Assembly: GCA_019120175.1 (NCBI GenBank)
Contig: DWVP01000014.1
Location: 1-64,000 of the forward strand
Length of the DNA stretch: 64,000 nt
Origin: Candidatus Corynebacterium faecigallinarum
Lineage (GTDB): Bacteria; Actinomycetota; Actinomycetes; Mycobacteriales; Mycobacteriaceae
Reading direction: 5' to 3'
The notes under the pieces were generated by a model. That model did no database searches, was not told the origin of the DNA, and saw only the letters and a list, made by a program, of their open reading frames with translations. This document shows, piece after piece, positions 29,101-39,485 of this stretch (positions are counted from its first letter, which is position 1; every line of letters begins with the position of its first letter). Made by a program: the position numbers and the translations under genes.

Positions 29101-32100
29101 ATGGTGGGGGAACAGGTGGAGCCCGGGGCAGGGCAGTCCACCGACCGTAGCCGTGAGCAGGCCCGCGCCGACGACGAACTGCGTCGCCGGATCGGATCGG
29201 CCGGGGATGTCACCGTCCGGCTCGCCGGTGTCGACGAGACCTCCGGCGAGATGCCGCACCGGCACTGGGACGGACTGGCCGGGGCGCTGGTCCGGGGCGA
29301 TCAGCGGATCAGCCTGGAGCGCCCCTACGCGGTGCTCGGCGGCCCGGGCACCGGCAAGTCCTCTCTGCTGGTGGACACCATGGTCGACTACCTGCGGGCT
29401 GGTGGCAGGGCCGAGGAGATCATGGTGGTGACCCCCTCCAAGGAGGCGGCGACGTCACTGCGTGAGCAGCTCATGGCAGTGCTGCGCACTGAACCGAACT
29501 ACGCGGCCACCGCCACCCCGGTGCGGTCGGTGCACTCCTGGGCCTTCGCCGTGCTCCGGGCGGTCGCCCAGGCACAGCAGGACGACACCGTCGCCCTGCC
29601 ACGGTTGATGACCGGCGCCGAGCACGACATGCAGATACGCGCACTGTTGCGCGGCCACGCCGAGGACGGCACGGGTGCCTGGCCGGAGGACATGCGTCCG
29701 GCGCTGCCCCTGGTCGGATTCGCCCGACAGTTGCGTGACCTGCTGCTCCGCGCCGCCGAGCGCGGTATCGGGCCGGATGAACTGTGCTCTCTGGGGCGGC
29801 AGCATGACGAGGCCATGTGGGTCGGTGCCGGGGAGTTCCTGCGGGAGTACCACCAGATCCAGGCGCTGTCGCGCTCGCAGAACCTCAATGCCTCCGAGCT
29901 GCTGCACGTCACCCTCGACGCCCTGGACCAGGCACCGGCGGTGCTGGAGCACCAGTCCTCCCGGATCCGGCTGCTGCTGGTGGACGACGCCCACAACCTC
30001 GACCCGGCGGCCGGGGCGTTCCTCTCCCGGTTCATCCGGCCCGGCGTCCGGACCCTCGTGGCCGGGGACCCGGACCAGTGTGTCTTCCACTTCCGAGGCG
30101 CCGACGAGGAGTTCCTCAGCCGGATCGCCGCCGAACCGGACCAGCGGGTTGTGCTGTCGGTCTCCCACCGGCTGCCGGACACCCTGGTCACAGCCGTCAA
30201 CGACCTGGAGTCCCGCTTGCCCGCCGCGCCGACCCGGGTGGCACTGCGCCCGGGTGGAGATGCTGCTGAATCTGCAGGCGCTGCGAATGGTCCCGGTGCC
30301 GAAGCTCTGCAGGTCCGGCACTCGCCGTCGACGACGGCCGACCATCTCGCCGTCACCGACGAGGTGCGGCGTGCCCACGTCAGCGAGAACGTCCCCTGGG
30401 ACGACATCGCGGTGATCGTCCGGTCCACCGGTGCCATCCCGGCACTGCGGCGCACGCTGCTGTCCCACGGGGTCCCGGTCACCGTCGACCAGACCAGCGT
30501 GGTGCTCGCCGAGCAGCCGTTGGTCAACGTGCTGCTGCTGGCCCTGGACGCACTGGTGCGCCCCCTGGAGCCTGCGGAGATGCAGCGGCTGTTGGAGAGC
30601 CCCGTGGGTGGGGCAGACCCGGTGATGTTGCGCCGGGTCGAGCGGGCGATCGCCCCGGTACTCGCAGGCACCGGGATGCGGGCGATGGAGGCGGTGACGC
30701 TGATGGTCACCGGCCGAGCCGACCCAGCCCAGGCCGAGGCCTGGAGCAGGCGGTTCGGACCTCGGGAGCAGACCGTCATCGACCGGCTCACCCACGTGCT
30801 GGACGCCGGACGCAGCGCGCTCGGCGAAGCGACGGTGACCTCCCCGGTGGAGGAGGTGCTGTGGGCTGTGTGGCAGGCGGCGGACCTGTCGAACTCACTG
30901 CAGCGCCAGGCCTTGCGCGGCGGCACCCTCGGATCCCAGGCCGACCGTGACCTCGACGCGGTGATGAGCCTCTTCGACCTTGCCGGTGACGTGGTCGAAC
31001 GTACCCCCTCGGCCACGCTGGAGACCTTTCTTGACGAGGTCCGGGCCCAGGAACTGCCCACCGGTGGCCGTGACCGTCGCGGTACCCGGCCGGATGCCGT
31101 GGAGATCCTCCCGGCGCATGCCGCAGCCGGACGGCAGTGGCAGGTCGTGGTCGTCGCCGGGGTGCAGGAGGACAGCTGGCCGGCTGGTCCCACCGTCGGT
31201 GGCCTGTTCGGTCAACAGGAACTCGTCGACTGGGTGGACCGGGGGATCAGTCCGGAGATCCCGGTGTCGCGGGCGGCTGCGGCATTGGCGGAGGAACGCC
31301 GACTGTTTCTGCTGGCGATCTCCCGGGCGACCCGGCGCACCCTGGTCACCGCGGTGGACGCCAGCGGCGACGACATGAGTGTGCCCTCCCGGTTCCTCGC
31401 TGAGATCACGGGTGAGACGACCGGTGACCCTGCTGACAGTGCTGATGGTGCTGACGGTGCTGTCCCTGCCGAGGAGAATGATCCCCGCCGCGTCCCGGTC
31501 ACCCAGACCCCCGCGCTACCCCGGGTCCTGGCCCTGGAGCCGCTCGTCGCAGAACTCCGCGACGCGGTGTGCGACCCCCACCGACCCGGTCATGAACGCG
31601 ACGCCGCGGCGTCCAACCTGGCCCACCTCGCGGCCGCCGGTGTCTACGGCGCCGACCCCGACCACTGGTGGGGCACCGCCGAGGCGTCCGCAACCAGCCT
31701 GGCCGCGGGGACGGCCGTGCGCATCAGCCCCACCACCCTGGAGACCATGGACGACGACGGCTGCGACGCAGTGAACTTCCTTATCGGCCTGACCGGAGGG
31801 GCATCAACCGAGGCGATGAAGGTCGGCGTGCTGATCCACGCCGTGGCCGAAGGATTCGCCGCCGGACTTACCCGGGAGGAGGCACACGACATCGTCACCG
31901 ACTCCGTGCCGCATCTCGTGGACGGACCCGCCTGGACCGCCGGGCCACTGCTGGACAGCTGCCTCGAGGCCGTCGACCGGCTCGACGACTGGATCGGTGA
32001 GCGCGACACCGCCGCCGCCGCATCCGGACGCATCGTCGAGGTCGAACGGAAACTGGAGGCCACCATCGGCGAGACCCCCGACGGACTGCCGGTGGTGCTC

Positions 32101-32511
32101 GCCGGACGGACCGACCGGCTGGAGATCGACCCCGACGGTCATGCCCTGGTCATCGACTTCAAGACCGGCAAGACCCCCAAGACGAAGAAGGAGGCCGCCG
32201 ACAGTACGCAGCTGAAGGCCTACCAGCTGCTCGTCGCCGCCCAGGACAACGCCGATGACAGGACGCCCGCCGCGACACCGTGGCTGCCGGACGGGGCCAT
32301 GCTGGTCTACCCACGCCGCGTCGCTGCCTCGATCACTGTGCTGCAGCAGCCGACCCTGACCGAGGAACAGTTGGCGGAACTCCGGGAGTTCGCGGTATCG
32401 GCCGCCAACCGGATCGCCGGACCGATCTACCGGGCGACCACCAAGGACTGTGAGGGCACCGGGCGTGCCTGCCTGTGCCCCGCCTGCCGCGCCGGGGAGC
32501 AGGTGGTCTAG
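29101..32511 (+). CDS. adnA: Helicase-nuclease subunit AdnA
   Basis: 1136-residue subunit of the AdnAB motor-nuclease that resects double-strand breaks in place of RecBCD/AddAB. N-terminal UvrD-like motor: Walker A GGPGTGKSS (about residues 80-88) and motif II VDDAH (D295, D296), a degenerate form of DExx. C-terminal RecB-type nuclease: IDFKTGK (D1019, K1021), TQLKAYQLL, and a Cys cluster (DGCD ... DCEGTGRACLCPAC) suited to an Fe-S knot. An Asp/Ala/Gly repeat lies at bases 31431-31463. ATG 29101 avoids overlapping the upstream gene. adnB starts directly after the TAG. Confidence 0.93.
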   Translation: MVGEQVEPGAGQSTDRSREQARADDELRRRIGSAGDVTVRLAGVDETSGEMPHRHWDGLAGALVRGDQRISLERPYAVLGGPGTGKSSLLVDTMVDYLRAGGRAEEIMVVTPSKEAATSLREQLMAVLRTEPNYAATATPVRSVHSWAFAVLRAVAQAQQDDTVALPRLMTGAEHDMQIRALLRGHAEDGTGAWPEDMRPALPLVGFARQLRDLLLRAAERGIGPDELCSLGRQHDEAMWVGAGEFLREYHQIQALSRSQNLNASELLHVTLDALDQAPAVLEHQSSRIRLLLVDDAHNLDPAAGAFLSRFIRPGVRTLVAGDPDQCVFHFRGADEEFLSRIAAEPDQRVVLSVSHRLPDTLVTAVNDLESRLPAAPTRVALRPGGDAAESAGAANGPGAEALQVRHSPSTTADHLAVTDEVRRAHVSENVPWDDIAVIVRSTGAIPALRRTLLSHGVPVTVDQTSVVLAEQPLVNVLLLALDALVRPLEPAEMQRLLESPVGGADPVMLRRVERAIAPVLAGTGMRAMEAVTLMVTGRADPAQAEAWSRRFGPREQTVIDRLTHVLDAGRSALGEATVTSPVEEVLWAVWQAADLSNSLQRQALRGGTLGSQADRDLDAVMSLFDLAGDVVERTPSATLETFLDEVRAQELPTGGRDRRGTRPDAVEILPAHAAAGRQWQVVVVAGVQEDSWPAGPTVGGLFGQQELVDWVDRGISPEIPVSRAAAALAEERRLFLLAISRATRRTLVTAVDASGDDMSVPSRFLAEITGETTGDPADSADGADGAVPAEENDPRRVPVTQTPALPRVLALEPLVAELRDAVCDPHRPGHERDAAASNLAHLAAAGVYGADPDHWWGTAEASATSLAAGTAVRISPTTLETMDDDGCDAVNFLIGLTGGASTEAMKVGVLIHAVAEGFAAGLTREEAHDIVTDSVPHLVDGPAWTAGPLLDSCLEAVDRLDDWIGERDTAAAASGRIVEVERKLEATIGETPDGLPVVLAGRTDRLEIDPDGHALVIDFKTGKTPKTKKEAADSTQLKAYQLLVAAQDNADDRTPAATPWLPDGAMLVYPRRVAASITVLQQPTLTEEQLAELREFAVSAANRIAGPIYRATTKDCEGTGRACLCPACRAGEQVV

Positions 32512-35500
32512 ATGGTATCCCTGATCAGCCCCACCGACCTGTCCTCCCTCCTGGGGCAGCCCTTCGGCCCCACGGCACAACAGGCCGCGGTGATCGGCGC
32601 CCCGTCCGGCCCGACCCTCGTGGTCGCCGGCGCTGGTGCCGGCAAGACCGAGACGATGGCCGCCCGCGTGGTCTGGCTGGTGGCCAACGGACTGGCCACC
32701 CCGGAACAGATCCTGGGCCTGACCTTCACCCGTAAGGCCGCCCGGGAACTGGGGCTGCGCATCCGCGCCAGGCTACAGACCCTGGCGGACTCCGGCATCC
32801 TGGACGACCTGCCCTCCGATGACCCGCGCCACGAGGCATTGCGCAATATCGTGCCCACCGTCTCCACCTACGACGCCTACGCTGGCACCGTCGTCGGCGA
32901 ATACGGGCTGTTGCTGCCGATGGAACCCGCCGGACGCATCATCTCCGACACCGAACGCTGGATGATCGCCCGGGACGTCACCCTCGACTGGCCGACCGGG
33001 TTCACCACCAACCGGTCGCTGCCCTACATCATCGACGACATGCTGGACCTCAACGACGAGATGGACAACCACCTGGTCACCGTCGACGAGGTCGAGGCAG
33101 AGTGTGCGGCGACCGCCGCCGAGATCGACGGACTGCCCGACCGTGACGGCAAGGTCCTCAAGACCGTGGACGCCGCCCTCGAGAAGTTCACCGGGGCGCT
33201 GACCTACCGCCGTGAACTCCTGGAGCTGGTCCACGCCTACCGCCGCCGGCTCAGTGACCGGAACCTGATGACCTTCGGCCAGCAGATGTCGAAGGCCGCC
33301 CAGCTGGCCGACGCCCACCCCCGGGTCGGCCAGAGTCAACGCCGCCGGTTCCGGGTGGTGATGCTCGACGAATACCAGGACACCGGGCACGCCCAGCGCA
33401 TCCTGCTGCGCAACCTCTTCGGCGACGGACAGGACCCGCAGCTCACGGTGACGGCGGTGGGTGACCCGATGCAGTCGATCTACGGCTTCCGTGGTGCGAC
33501 CGCAGCCAATCTCACCCACTTCACCAGTGACTTCCCCACGCAGGACGGTACGGCACCGACCCTGGAACTAACCACGTCCTGGCGCAACCCCACCAAGGTC
33601 CTGGACATGGCGAATACGGTGTCACGGTGGTCGATGGACACCGATACCCCACTGGTCTCACCGCTGACCTCACGCCCCGGCGCCGGTAGTGGCGAGGTCA
33701 AGGTCGGCTGGTTCGACACCCGGGAGCAGGAACTGGAGTGGCTCGCCGATGACCTGGCGGCCCGCTACCACGCCCGGGACACCAGCACCCCGTTCTCCGC
33801 GGCGGTTCTGATCCGTAAGAATGCCGAGGCGCAACCGATCCACGACCTGCTGGTGGCTCGCGACGTGCCGGTGGAGATGACCGCCGGGCCCGGACTGTTG
33901 GACGTCCCCGAAGTCGCCGACGTCTTCGCCACCCTGCGGGTGGTGGTCGACCCCAGCGACGATATCGCCATGCTCCGGCTGCTCACCGGGGTGCGCTGGA
34001 ACATCGGGGCGTCCGACCTGCAGGCCCTGGCCCGACGGGTCGACCAACTGTCGCGCCGGGGAAGAGCGACCGGTGCCGAAGCTGCCGATATCGCCGGTGG
34101 TGACACCGCCGACACTGCTACCGACAGTCACGAGGACGATGCGGAACTGACCGGGCTCAGTGCCGTGGTCGCCCCACACGAGGGTGACTCCGACCCGCTG
34201 GCGACGGTGCGCCGCCGGCTCGCCGAGATCGACCGCGAGGCCACCCGGGTACCCGTCGGACTCGCCGAGGCACTGGCCGACCTGCGGGGCATGGCCGACT
34301 TCGGCATGTCCACCGCCGGGGTGCAGCGGCTGACCGAACTGGCACGTGAACTTCGCTACCTGCGTCGGTACTCCGCGTCGAAACCGCTGACCGACCTGGT
34401 CGCAGACATCGAGAAGATGACCGGGGTGCGTACCGAGGTGCTCACCCGGTACCACCGCGACTCCCGCCGGTCCATCGGGGCCAGCCACCTCGACAAGTTC
34501 GCCGAGGTCGTCCGGTCCTTCGCCGACCTGAGTGCGGCAACCCCTTCGGCACTGGTGGACTACCTGCGGTCTGCCGCGGAGCGGGAGAAGGGGCTGGAGC
34601 CCGGGGAGACCGAGGTCCGGACCGACTGCGTCCAACTGCTCACCGTCCATAAAGCCAAGGGACTGGAATGGGGCATCGTCGCGGTGCCGCACGCCACCCG
34701 AAAGACCTACTCCGATGCAGTCAAGCGTCCTACGACGACGTCCTGGACGACAACCGGCAAGGTGCTGCCCTCAGGCCTGCGCGGTGACGCCCGCGACCCG
34801 CTCGACCTCGAGGACATGACCGGGGCTCCGGTGCTCGACCTGTCCGGGGTCATCGACCGTCGGGGAGTGGTCGAGGCGCAGGAGGCCTTCACCGTTGCGC
34901 TGGGACAGCACGCCGCGAAGGAGGACGACCGACTGTTTTACGTCGCCGCCACCCGCAGCGAAGAGGTGCTGCTGGTCAGCGGAGCGGCGTTCAACAACGA
35001 CGCCCGCACCCCGCTGGACCCTTCGGTGGCGTTGACCCTGATGCGGGACCGGCTCGAATCGGTGTCCCCGGAGTCGGTCGTGACCTGGTCCGACCTGGGC
35101 ATGGTGTACTCGAAGAAGGAACTGGCACGCCTGGAGAACGGCCCGCACCACCGGGAGGACGTGGTGATGGTGCCGGAGAACCCGGCGGCACGCAACGACC
35201 TGGTCACGGATTATGAGCGGCGGTTCCCGGGGAATCCCACCGCCGTCTGGCCGCGGCCGACCCTTACCGACCCTGCCCATCCCGACTACCACGTCGATGG
35301 AGTTGCACGCGGCATGGAACTGGTCCGCGGGCGGATGGACACGGCAGTTGCTGACGTTACTGATACTGCTGACGCTGCTGGTGCCGGTGTGACTGGGATT
35401 GATACCGGTACCGTCGCCGCCCAATGGGCCCAGGAGACCCGGCTGCTCATCGACGAGCTCACCGCCGAATCCGTCCCCGAGGTCACCGTGCCGGTGGGCG

Positions 35501-36177
35501 CACGACTCACCGCGACCGAGGCGGTGGCGATGCAACGGAACCCCGAGGAGTTCGCCCGGCGACGTCGGCGCCCCGTCCCCCTGGAACCCCGGCCGTACAC
35601 CAAGCGCGGCACCGCCTTCCACAACTGGGTCGAACGCCACTACGGCACCGTCACCCTCTTCGACGAGGACGATCTGCCCGGTGCCGCGGACGCCACCCTG
35701 ACCGACCCCGCCCTGGAGCAACTCAAACAACGATTCCTCGAGAGCACCTGGGCCCACCGCACCCCGGCCAGCGTCGAGGGATCCTATTCGGTAACCCTGG
35801 CCGGACAGGTTTTCGAGGGGCGCATCGACGCGGTCTTCCACGACGGCGACGACCCGACCACCGGGTGGACAGTGGTGGACTGGAAGACCGGGCGGCGGCC
35901 CACCGGACCGGAACTCGCGGCTGCGGAGATGCAGCTGGCGGTGTACCGCCTGGCCTGGGCGCAGGTCATCGGTACGCGACTGGGGCGTAGGGTGGACCCG
36001 GACGGGGTCCGCGCCGCATTCCACTATGTTGGTCTCAACGAGACCTACGAGCCGCGGGATCTGCCCACGGCCGGTGAACTGGAGACCATGTTGACGTCCG
36101 TCGGCGCACACACCGGCCCCGATACCGACAACGGCGGAAACGCCGCTACCGGTACCGGCCGCGGGGAAGGAGAGTGA
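32512..36177 (+). CDS. adnB: Helicase-nuclease subunit AdnB
   Basis: 1221-residue partner of AdnA and, in mycobacteria, the leading motor. Motor: Walker A VAGAGAGKTETM (about residues 37-48), motif II LDEYQDT, motif III GDPMQSIYGFRGA, motif V LLTVHKAKGLEW, motif VI YVAATRSEE. Nuclease: HNWVERHYG, GRIDAVFHDG, VVDWKTGRRP (D1123, K1125) and MQLAVYRLAWAQ. The linker between motor and nuclease holds an Asp/Ala/Thr repeat (VADVTDTADAAGAGV). Longer than the mycobacterial protein by roughly 120 residues, mostly in such linkers. It abuts adnA with no spacer. Confidence 0.94.
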   Translation: MVSLISPTDLSSLLGQPFGPTAQQAAVIGAPSGPTLVVAGAGAGKTETMAARVVWLVANGLATPEQILGLTFTRKAARELGLRIRARLQTLADSGILDDLPSDDPRHEALRNIVPTVSTYDAYAGTVVGEYGLLLPMEPAGRIISDTERWMIARDVTLDWPTGFTTNRSLPYIIDDMLDLNDEMDNHLVTVDEVEAECAATAAEIDGLPDRDGKVLKTVDAALEKFTGALTYRRELLELVHAYRRRLSDRNLMTFGQQMSKAAQLADAHPRVGQSQRRRFRVVMLDEYQDTGHAQRILLRNLFGDGQDPQLTVTAVGDPMQSIYGFRGATAANLTHFTSDFPTQDGTAPTLELTTSWRNPTKVLDMANTVSRWSMDTDTPLVSPLTSRPGAGSGEVKVGWFDTREQELEWLADDLAARYHARDTSTPFSAAVLIRKNAEAQPIHDLLVARDVPVEMTAGPGLLDVPEVADVFATLRVVVDPSDDIAMLRLLTGVRWNIGASDLQALARRVDQLSRRGRATGAEAADIAGGDTADTATDSHEDDAELTGLSAVVAPHEGDSDPLATVRRRLAEIDREATRVPVGLAEALADLRGMADFGMSTAGVQRLTELARELRYLRRYSASKPLTDLVADIEKMTGVRTEVLTRYHRDSRRSIGASHLDKFAEVVRSFADLSAATPSALVDYLRSAAEREKGLEPGETEVRTDCVQLLTVHKAKGLEWGIVAVPHATRKTYSDAVKRPTTTSWTTTGKVLPSGLRGDARDPLDLEDMTGAPVLDLSGVIDRRGVVEAQEAFTVALGQHAAKEDDRLFYVAATRSEEVLLVSGAAFNNDARTPLDPSVALTLMRDRLESVSPESVVTWSDLGMVYSKKELARLENGPHHREDVVMVPENPAARNDLVTDYERRFPGNPTAVWPRPTLTDPAHPDYHVDGVARGMELVRGRMDTAVADVTDTADAAGAGVTGIDTGTVAAQWAQETRLLIDELTAESVPEVTVPVGARLTATEAVAMQRNPEEFARRRRRPVPLEPRPYTKRGTAFHNWVERHYGTVTLFDEDDLPGAADATLTDPALEQLKQRFLESTWAHRTPASVEGSYSVTLAGQVFEGRIDAVFHDGDDPTTGWTVVDWKTGRRPTGPELAAAEMQLAVYRLAWAQVIGTRLGRRVDPDGVRAAFHYVGLNETYEPRDLPTAGELETMLTSVGAHTGPDTDNGGNAATGTGRGEGE

Positions 36178-36180
36178 GCG

Positions 36181-37305
36181 ATGCGTGACGGCCTTGACGC
36201 ACTGCCGCCGCGGGCACTGCTGAACATCGTCAACATCCCGGCCAGTGCACCGGTCAGTCCATGGTGGCTGATCAGCCGCCGGGTGCTGTACGCGATGACC
36301 CTGCTCCTGGTCGCGGCCCTGGTGGTCTACCTCGACCGGGACGGCTACACCGGGGTGACGACGTTCCTCGATGCCGTCTACTACTCGGCGGTGTCCCTGT
36401 CGACCACCGGCTACGGCGACATCGCCCCGGTCACACAGCAGGCCCGGCTGATCAACGTCCTCGTCATCACCCCGATGCGGGTCATCTTCCTGATCCTGCT
36501 GGTCGGCACCACCCTGTCGGTGCTGACCGAGGAGTCACGCAAGACCCTGCAGATCCGTCGTTGGAGAAAACACATGCGCAACCACACCGTCGTGGTCGGA
36601 TTCGGCACCAAGGGACGGGCGGCAACCACCGCCCTTCTCGCCGACGGCCTGCCACCGTCCCAGATCGTCGTCATCGACACCGACGCCGATGCCCTTGCCC
36701 ACGCTTCATCGCGGGGACTGGTCAGCGTGCAGGGGCCGGCGACGTCCTCGGAGGTGCTCAAACTCGCCGGGGTGACCCGGGCGAAAGCGGTCGTGGTGGC
36801 ACCGAACCAAGACGACACCGCGGTGCTGATCACCCTGTCGGTCCGTGAGATCGCCCCGAGCGCGACGATCGTAGCCTCGGTGAGAGAGTCGGAGAATGCG
36901 CACCTGCTGCGGCAGTCCGGTGCGGACTCGGTGGTGGTGTCCTCGGAGACCGCCGGGCGGATGCTCGGGCTGGCCACGGTCAGCCCGTCGGTGACCGGCA
37001 TGATGGAGGACCTGATCAGTCCGGACGAGGGCTTCTCCATCGCAGAACGTCTGGTCGGGGAGGATGAGGTCGGTGGCAACCCCCGCAACCTCGAGGACAT
37101 CGTCCTCGGCGTGGTGCGCTCCGGTGAGCTCTACCGGGTGGACTCGGTGGAGGCGGAGACGGTGGAGCCCGGTGACCGGTTGCTCTACATCCGCGGGGGC
37201 TCCTACCACCCCGCTGATCACCCTGCCGGCCACCCTGCCGACCACTCCGCCGGCGACACCACCGGCCATACCGCCAACAACTCTGAAGGGACAGCATCGA
37301 AGTGA
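36181..37305 (+). CDS. Two-TM K+ channel with TrkA/RCK domains
   Basis: 374 residues: TM1 (VLYAMTLLLVAALVVYL), pore loop with selectivity filter TTGYGD (residues 75-80), TM2 (PMRVIFLILLVGTTLSVL), RCK-N domain with dinucleotide motif GFGTKGRAA, and RCK-C domain. It should form a tetrameric ligand-gated potassium channel. The last 30 residues carry a His/Asp/Pro repeat (HPADHPAGHPADHSAGD) not expected in the family. It lies 3 bases after adnB and overlaps uvrD2 by 4 bases; the same order (Rv3200c) is conserved in mycobacteria, although nudC and mycoredoxin genes found between them there are missing here. Confidence 0.92.
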   Translation: MRDGLDALPPRALLNIVNIPASAPVSPWWLISRRVLYAMTLLLVAALVVYLDRDGYTGVTTFLDAVYYSAVSLSTTGYGDIAPVTQQARLINVLVITPMRVIFLILLVGTTLSVLTEESRKTLQIRRWRKHMRNHTVVVGFGTKGRAATTALLADGLPPSQIVVIDTDADALAHASSRGLVSVQGPATSSEVLKLAGVTRAKAVVVAPNQDDTAVLITLSVREIAPSATIVASVRESENAHLLRQSGADSVVVSSETAGRMLGLATVSPSVTGMMEDLISPDEGFSIAERLVGEDEVGGNPRNLEDIVLGVVRSGELYRVDSVEAETVEPGDRLLYIRGGSYHPADHPAGHPADHSAGDTTGHTANNSEGTASK

Positions 37306-39485
37306 CCCCGGGGAGCGGACGACTCACTCAGCTCAACCTGGATGCCCTGGATCCTGAGCAGCTCGGGGCAGCGACGGCACCGCGGGGGCCGGTCAGCATC
37401 ATCGCCGGCGCCGGCACCGGTAAAACCCGTACGATCACCCACCGGATCGCCCATCTGGTCTCCGGCGGATTCGTCAACCCCGACTACGTGCTGGCAGTGA
37501 CCTTCACCAACCGTGCCGCCGCCGAACTGCGCGAACGGCTCACCATGATGGGTGTCGCCCGGGTGCAGGCGAAGACCTTCCACGCCGCAGCAATGCAGCA
37601 GTTGCGCTACTTCTGGCCCAAGGTCGTCGGCGACACCCCCTGGGAACTGCTGGACTCCAAGTTCCCCCTGGTCGCGCGTGTCACCCGGGCGACCGGCACC
37701 GAACCGGACAAGACGCTGCTCTCCGATCTGCTCGGCGAGATCGAGTGGGCGAAGGCCTCGTTGATTTCCCCGGTGGACTACCCCTCGCGCATCGGACCGG
37801 ACCGTCGGGACTGCCCGGTGGACCCGGCCCAGTTCGTGAGGATCTTCGAGGGCTACGAGAAGGCCAAGGTCACCCCGGAACGCGCCCTGCTCGACTTCGA
37901 TGACCTGCTGGAGTCCATGGCCGGGCTGCTGGAGACCAATGTCGGGGTCGCCGACGAGTTCCGCTCGCGCTACCGCACCTTCGTCGTCGACGAGTACCAG
38001 GACGTCACCCCGCTGCAGCAGCGGCTGCTGGACGCCTGGCTCGGCGACCGCGACGACCTTACCGTCGTCGGCGACGCCAACCAGACCATCTATTCCTTCA
38101 ACGGGGCGACCCCCGACCACCTGCTCCGGTTCTCCAGCCGGTTCCCCGAAGCCACCACCATCCGGCTGTACCGGGACTACCGCTCGACCCCGCAGGTGGT
38201 GGAGTTGGCGAACAACGTGATCAGCCGGGCCACCGGACGTGCCGCGGGTACCCGGTTGACCCTGGAAGGACAGCGTCCTGCCGGGCCGGACCCGGAGTTC
38301 ACCGAGTACCCGGACGAGACCGCCGAGGCAGCCGACGTCGCCCAGCGCATCGCCGAGCTGATCCGGCAGGGTGTGGCCCCCGCGGAGATCGCGGTGCTGT
38401 ACCGGATCAACGCCCAGTCGGCGGCCTTCGAGTACGCCCTCGACCAGGCCGGGATCGCCTACCAGGTCAAGGGCGGGGAAGGCTTCTTCCACCGTGCGGA
38501 GATCCGGCAGGGGATCCAGGCACTGGGTCAGGCGGCGCGCCGGATCCGTGCCCGCAGTGGCGCAAGCGGTGGAGAGGATGGTGACGGTGTGGATGCCGGG
38601 GCCCCGGCCGCCAGCCTCGTCGCCCAGGTGAAGGCGGCGCTGCAACCGGTCGGTCTGACATCGGTGGAGCCGACCGGCGCCCAGGAACGGCAACGGTGGC
38701 AGTCGCTCAGCGCCCTGGTTGACCTGGCCAGCGAACTGGCCACCACGAACCCGCAACTGGATCTCGCCGGACTTCTCGTCCTGCTGCGTGAACGGTCCGA
38801 GTCGAAGAATCCGCCGCGGATGCAGGGTGTCACTCTGGCCAGCATCCACGCCGCCAAGGGTCTGGAGTGGGACGCTGTGTTCCTCATCGGGCTCGTCGAC
38901 GGAACCCTCCCCATCCGTCATGCCCTGAAGGGGTCGCATTCCGTGGACGCCATCGAAGAGGAACGCCGGCTGCTGTACGTCGGTGTGACCCGAGCCCGGG
39001 AGCATCTGCACCTGTCCTGGTCACAGGCGCGCCAGCCCGGCGGTAAGGCGACCAGGCGACGGACCCGCTTCCTTGACGGACTGGTGCCGTGGGAAGCTGA
39101 GCGCGATGCACAGCGTGCCGCGGCAGCGACGTCGGGCGGCGGAGCGTCCCGCCGCGGGAGACAGGGGGCGCCGAAGGACAAGGACGCCTGCGCGATGTGC
39201 GGCACCCGCCTGACCACCCCGGAACACCGCATCCTGGGGGTGTGCGAGGCCCATGCCGGGGATGTCGACCAGACCCTGGTCACCGAGCTTCGGGAATGGC
39301 GCAACACCACCGCCAAGTCCCGCGGGGTGCCGGCCTACGTGGTGATCAGTGACGCCACACTGCGCGGGGTGTGTCACCGCAAACCCGCCACCGAGCAGGA
39401 ACTGGTGCAGGTCCCCGGCATCGGTCCGATGAAGGTGGAGCAGTTCGGCGACGACATCCTCGGCATCGTGAACAACTACACCTGA
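37302..39485 (+). CDS. uvrD2: DNA helicase UvrD2 with HRDC domain
   Basis: 727-residue SF1 3'-5' helicase. Motor motifs: GAGTGKTRTITHR (about residues 34-46), VDEYQDVTPLQ, GDANQTIYSFNGA, ASIHAAKGLEWD, YVGVTRARE. A Cys motif (CAMCGTRLTTPEHRILGVC) precedes the C-terminal HRDC domain (about 655-727; LREWRNTTAKSRGVPAYVVISDATL ... VPGIGPMKVEQFGDDI). This combination defines actinobacterial UvrD2, where the Cys module is needed for unwinding. GTG 37302 overlaps the channel stop (GTGA). It ends convergently, overlapping the next gene by 10 bases. Confidence 0.94.
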   Translation: MTPGSGRLTQLNLDALDPEQLGAATAPRGPVSIIAGAGTGKTRTITHRIAHLVSGGFVNPDYVLAVTFTNRAAAELRERLTMMGVARVQAKTFHAAAMQQLRYFWPKVVGDTPWELLDSKFPLVARVTRATGTEPDKTLLSDLLGEIEWAKASLISPVDYPSRIGPDRRDCPVDPAQFVRIFEGYEKAKVTPERALLDFDDLLESMAGLLETNVGVADEFRSRYRTFVVDEYQDVTPLQQRLLDAWLGDRDDLTVVGDANQTIYSFNGATPDHLLRFSSRFPEATTIRLYRDYRSTPQVVELANNVISRATGRAAGTRLTLEGQRPAGPDPEFTEYPDETAEAADVAQRIAELIRQGVAPAEIAVLYRINAQSAAFEYALDQAGIAYQVKGGEGFFHRAEIRQGIQALGQAARRIRARSGASGGEDGDGVDAGAPAASLVAQVKAALQPVGLTSVEPTGAQERQRWQSLSALVDLASELATTNPQLDLAGLLVLLRERSESKNPPRMQGVTLASIHAAKGLEWDAVFLIGLVDGTLPIRHALKGSHSVDAIEEERRLLYVGVTRAREHLHLSWSQARQPGGKATRRRTRFLDGLVPWEAERDAQRAAAATSGGGASRRGRQGAPKDKDACAMCGTRLTTPEHRILGVCEAHAGDVDQTLVTELREWRNTTAKSRGVPAYVVISDATLRGVCHRKPATEQELVQVPGIGPMKVEQFGDDILGIVNNYT

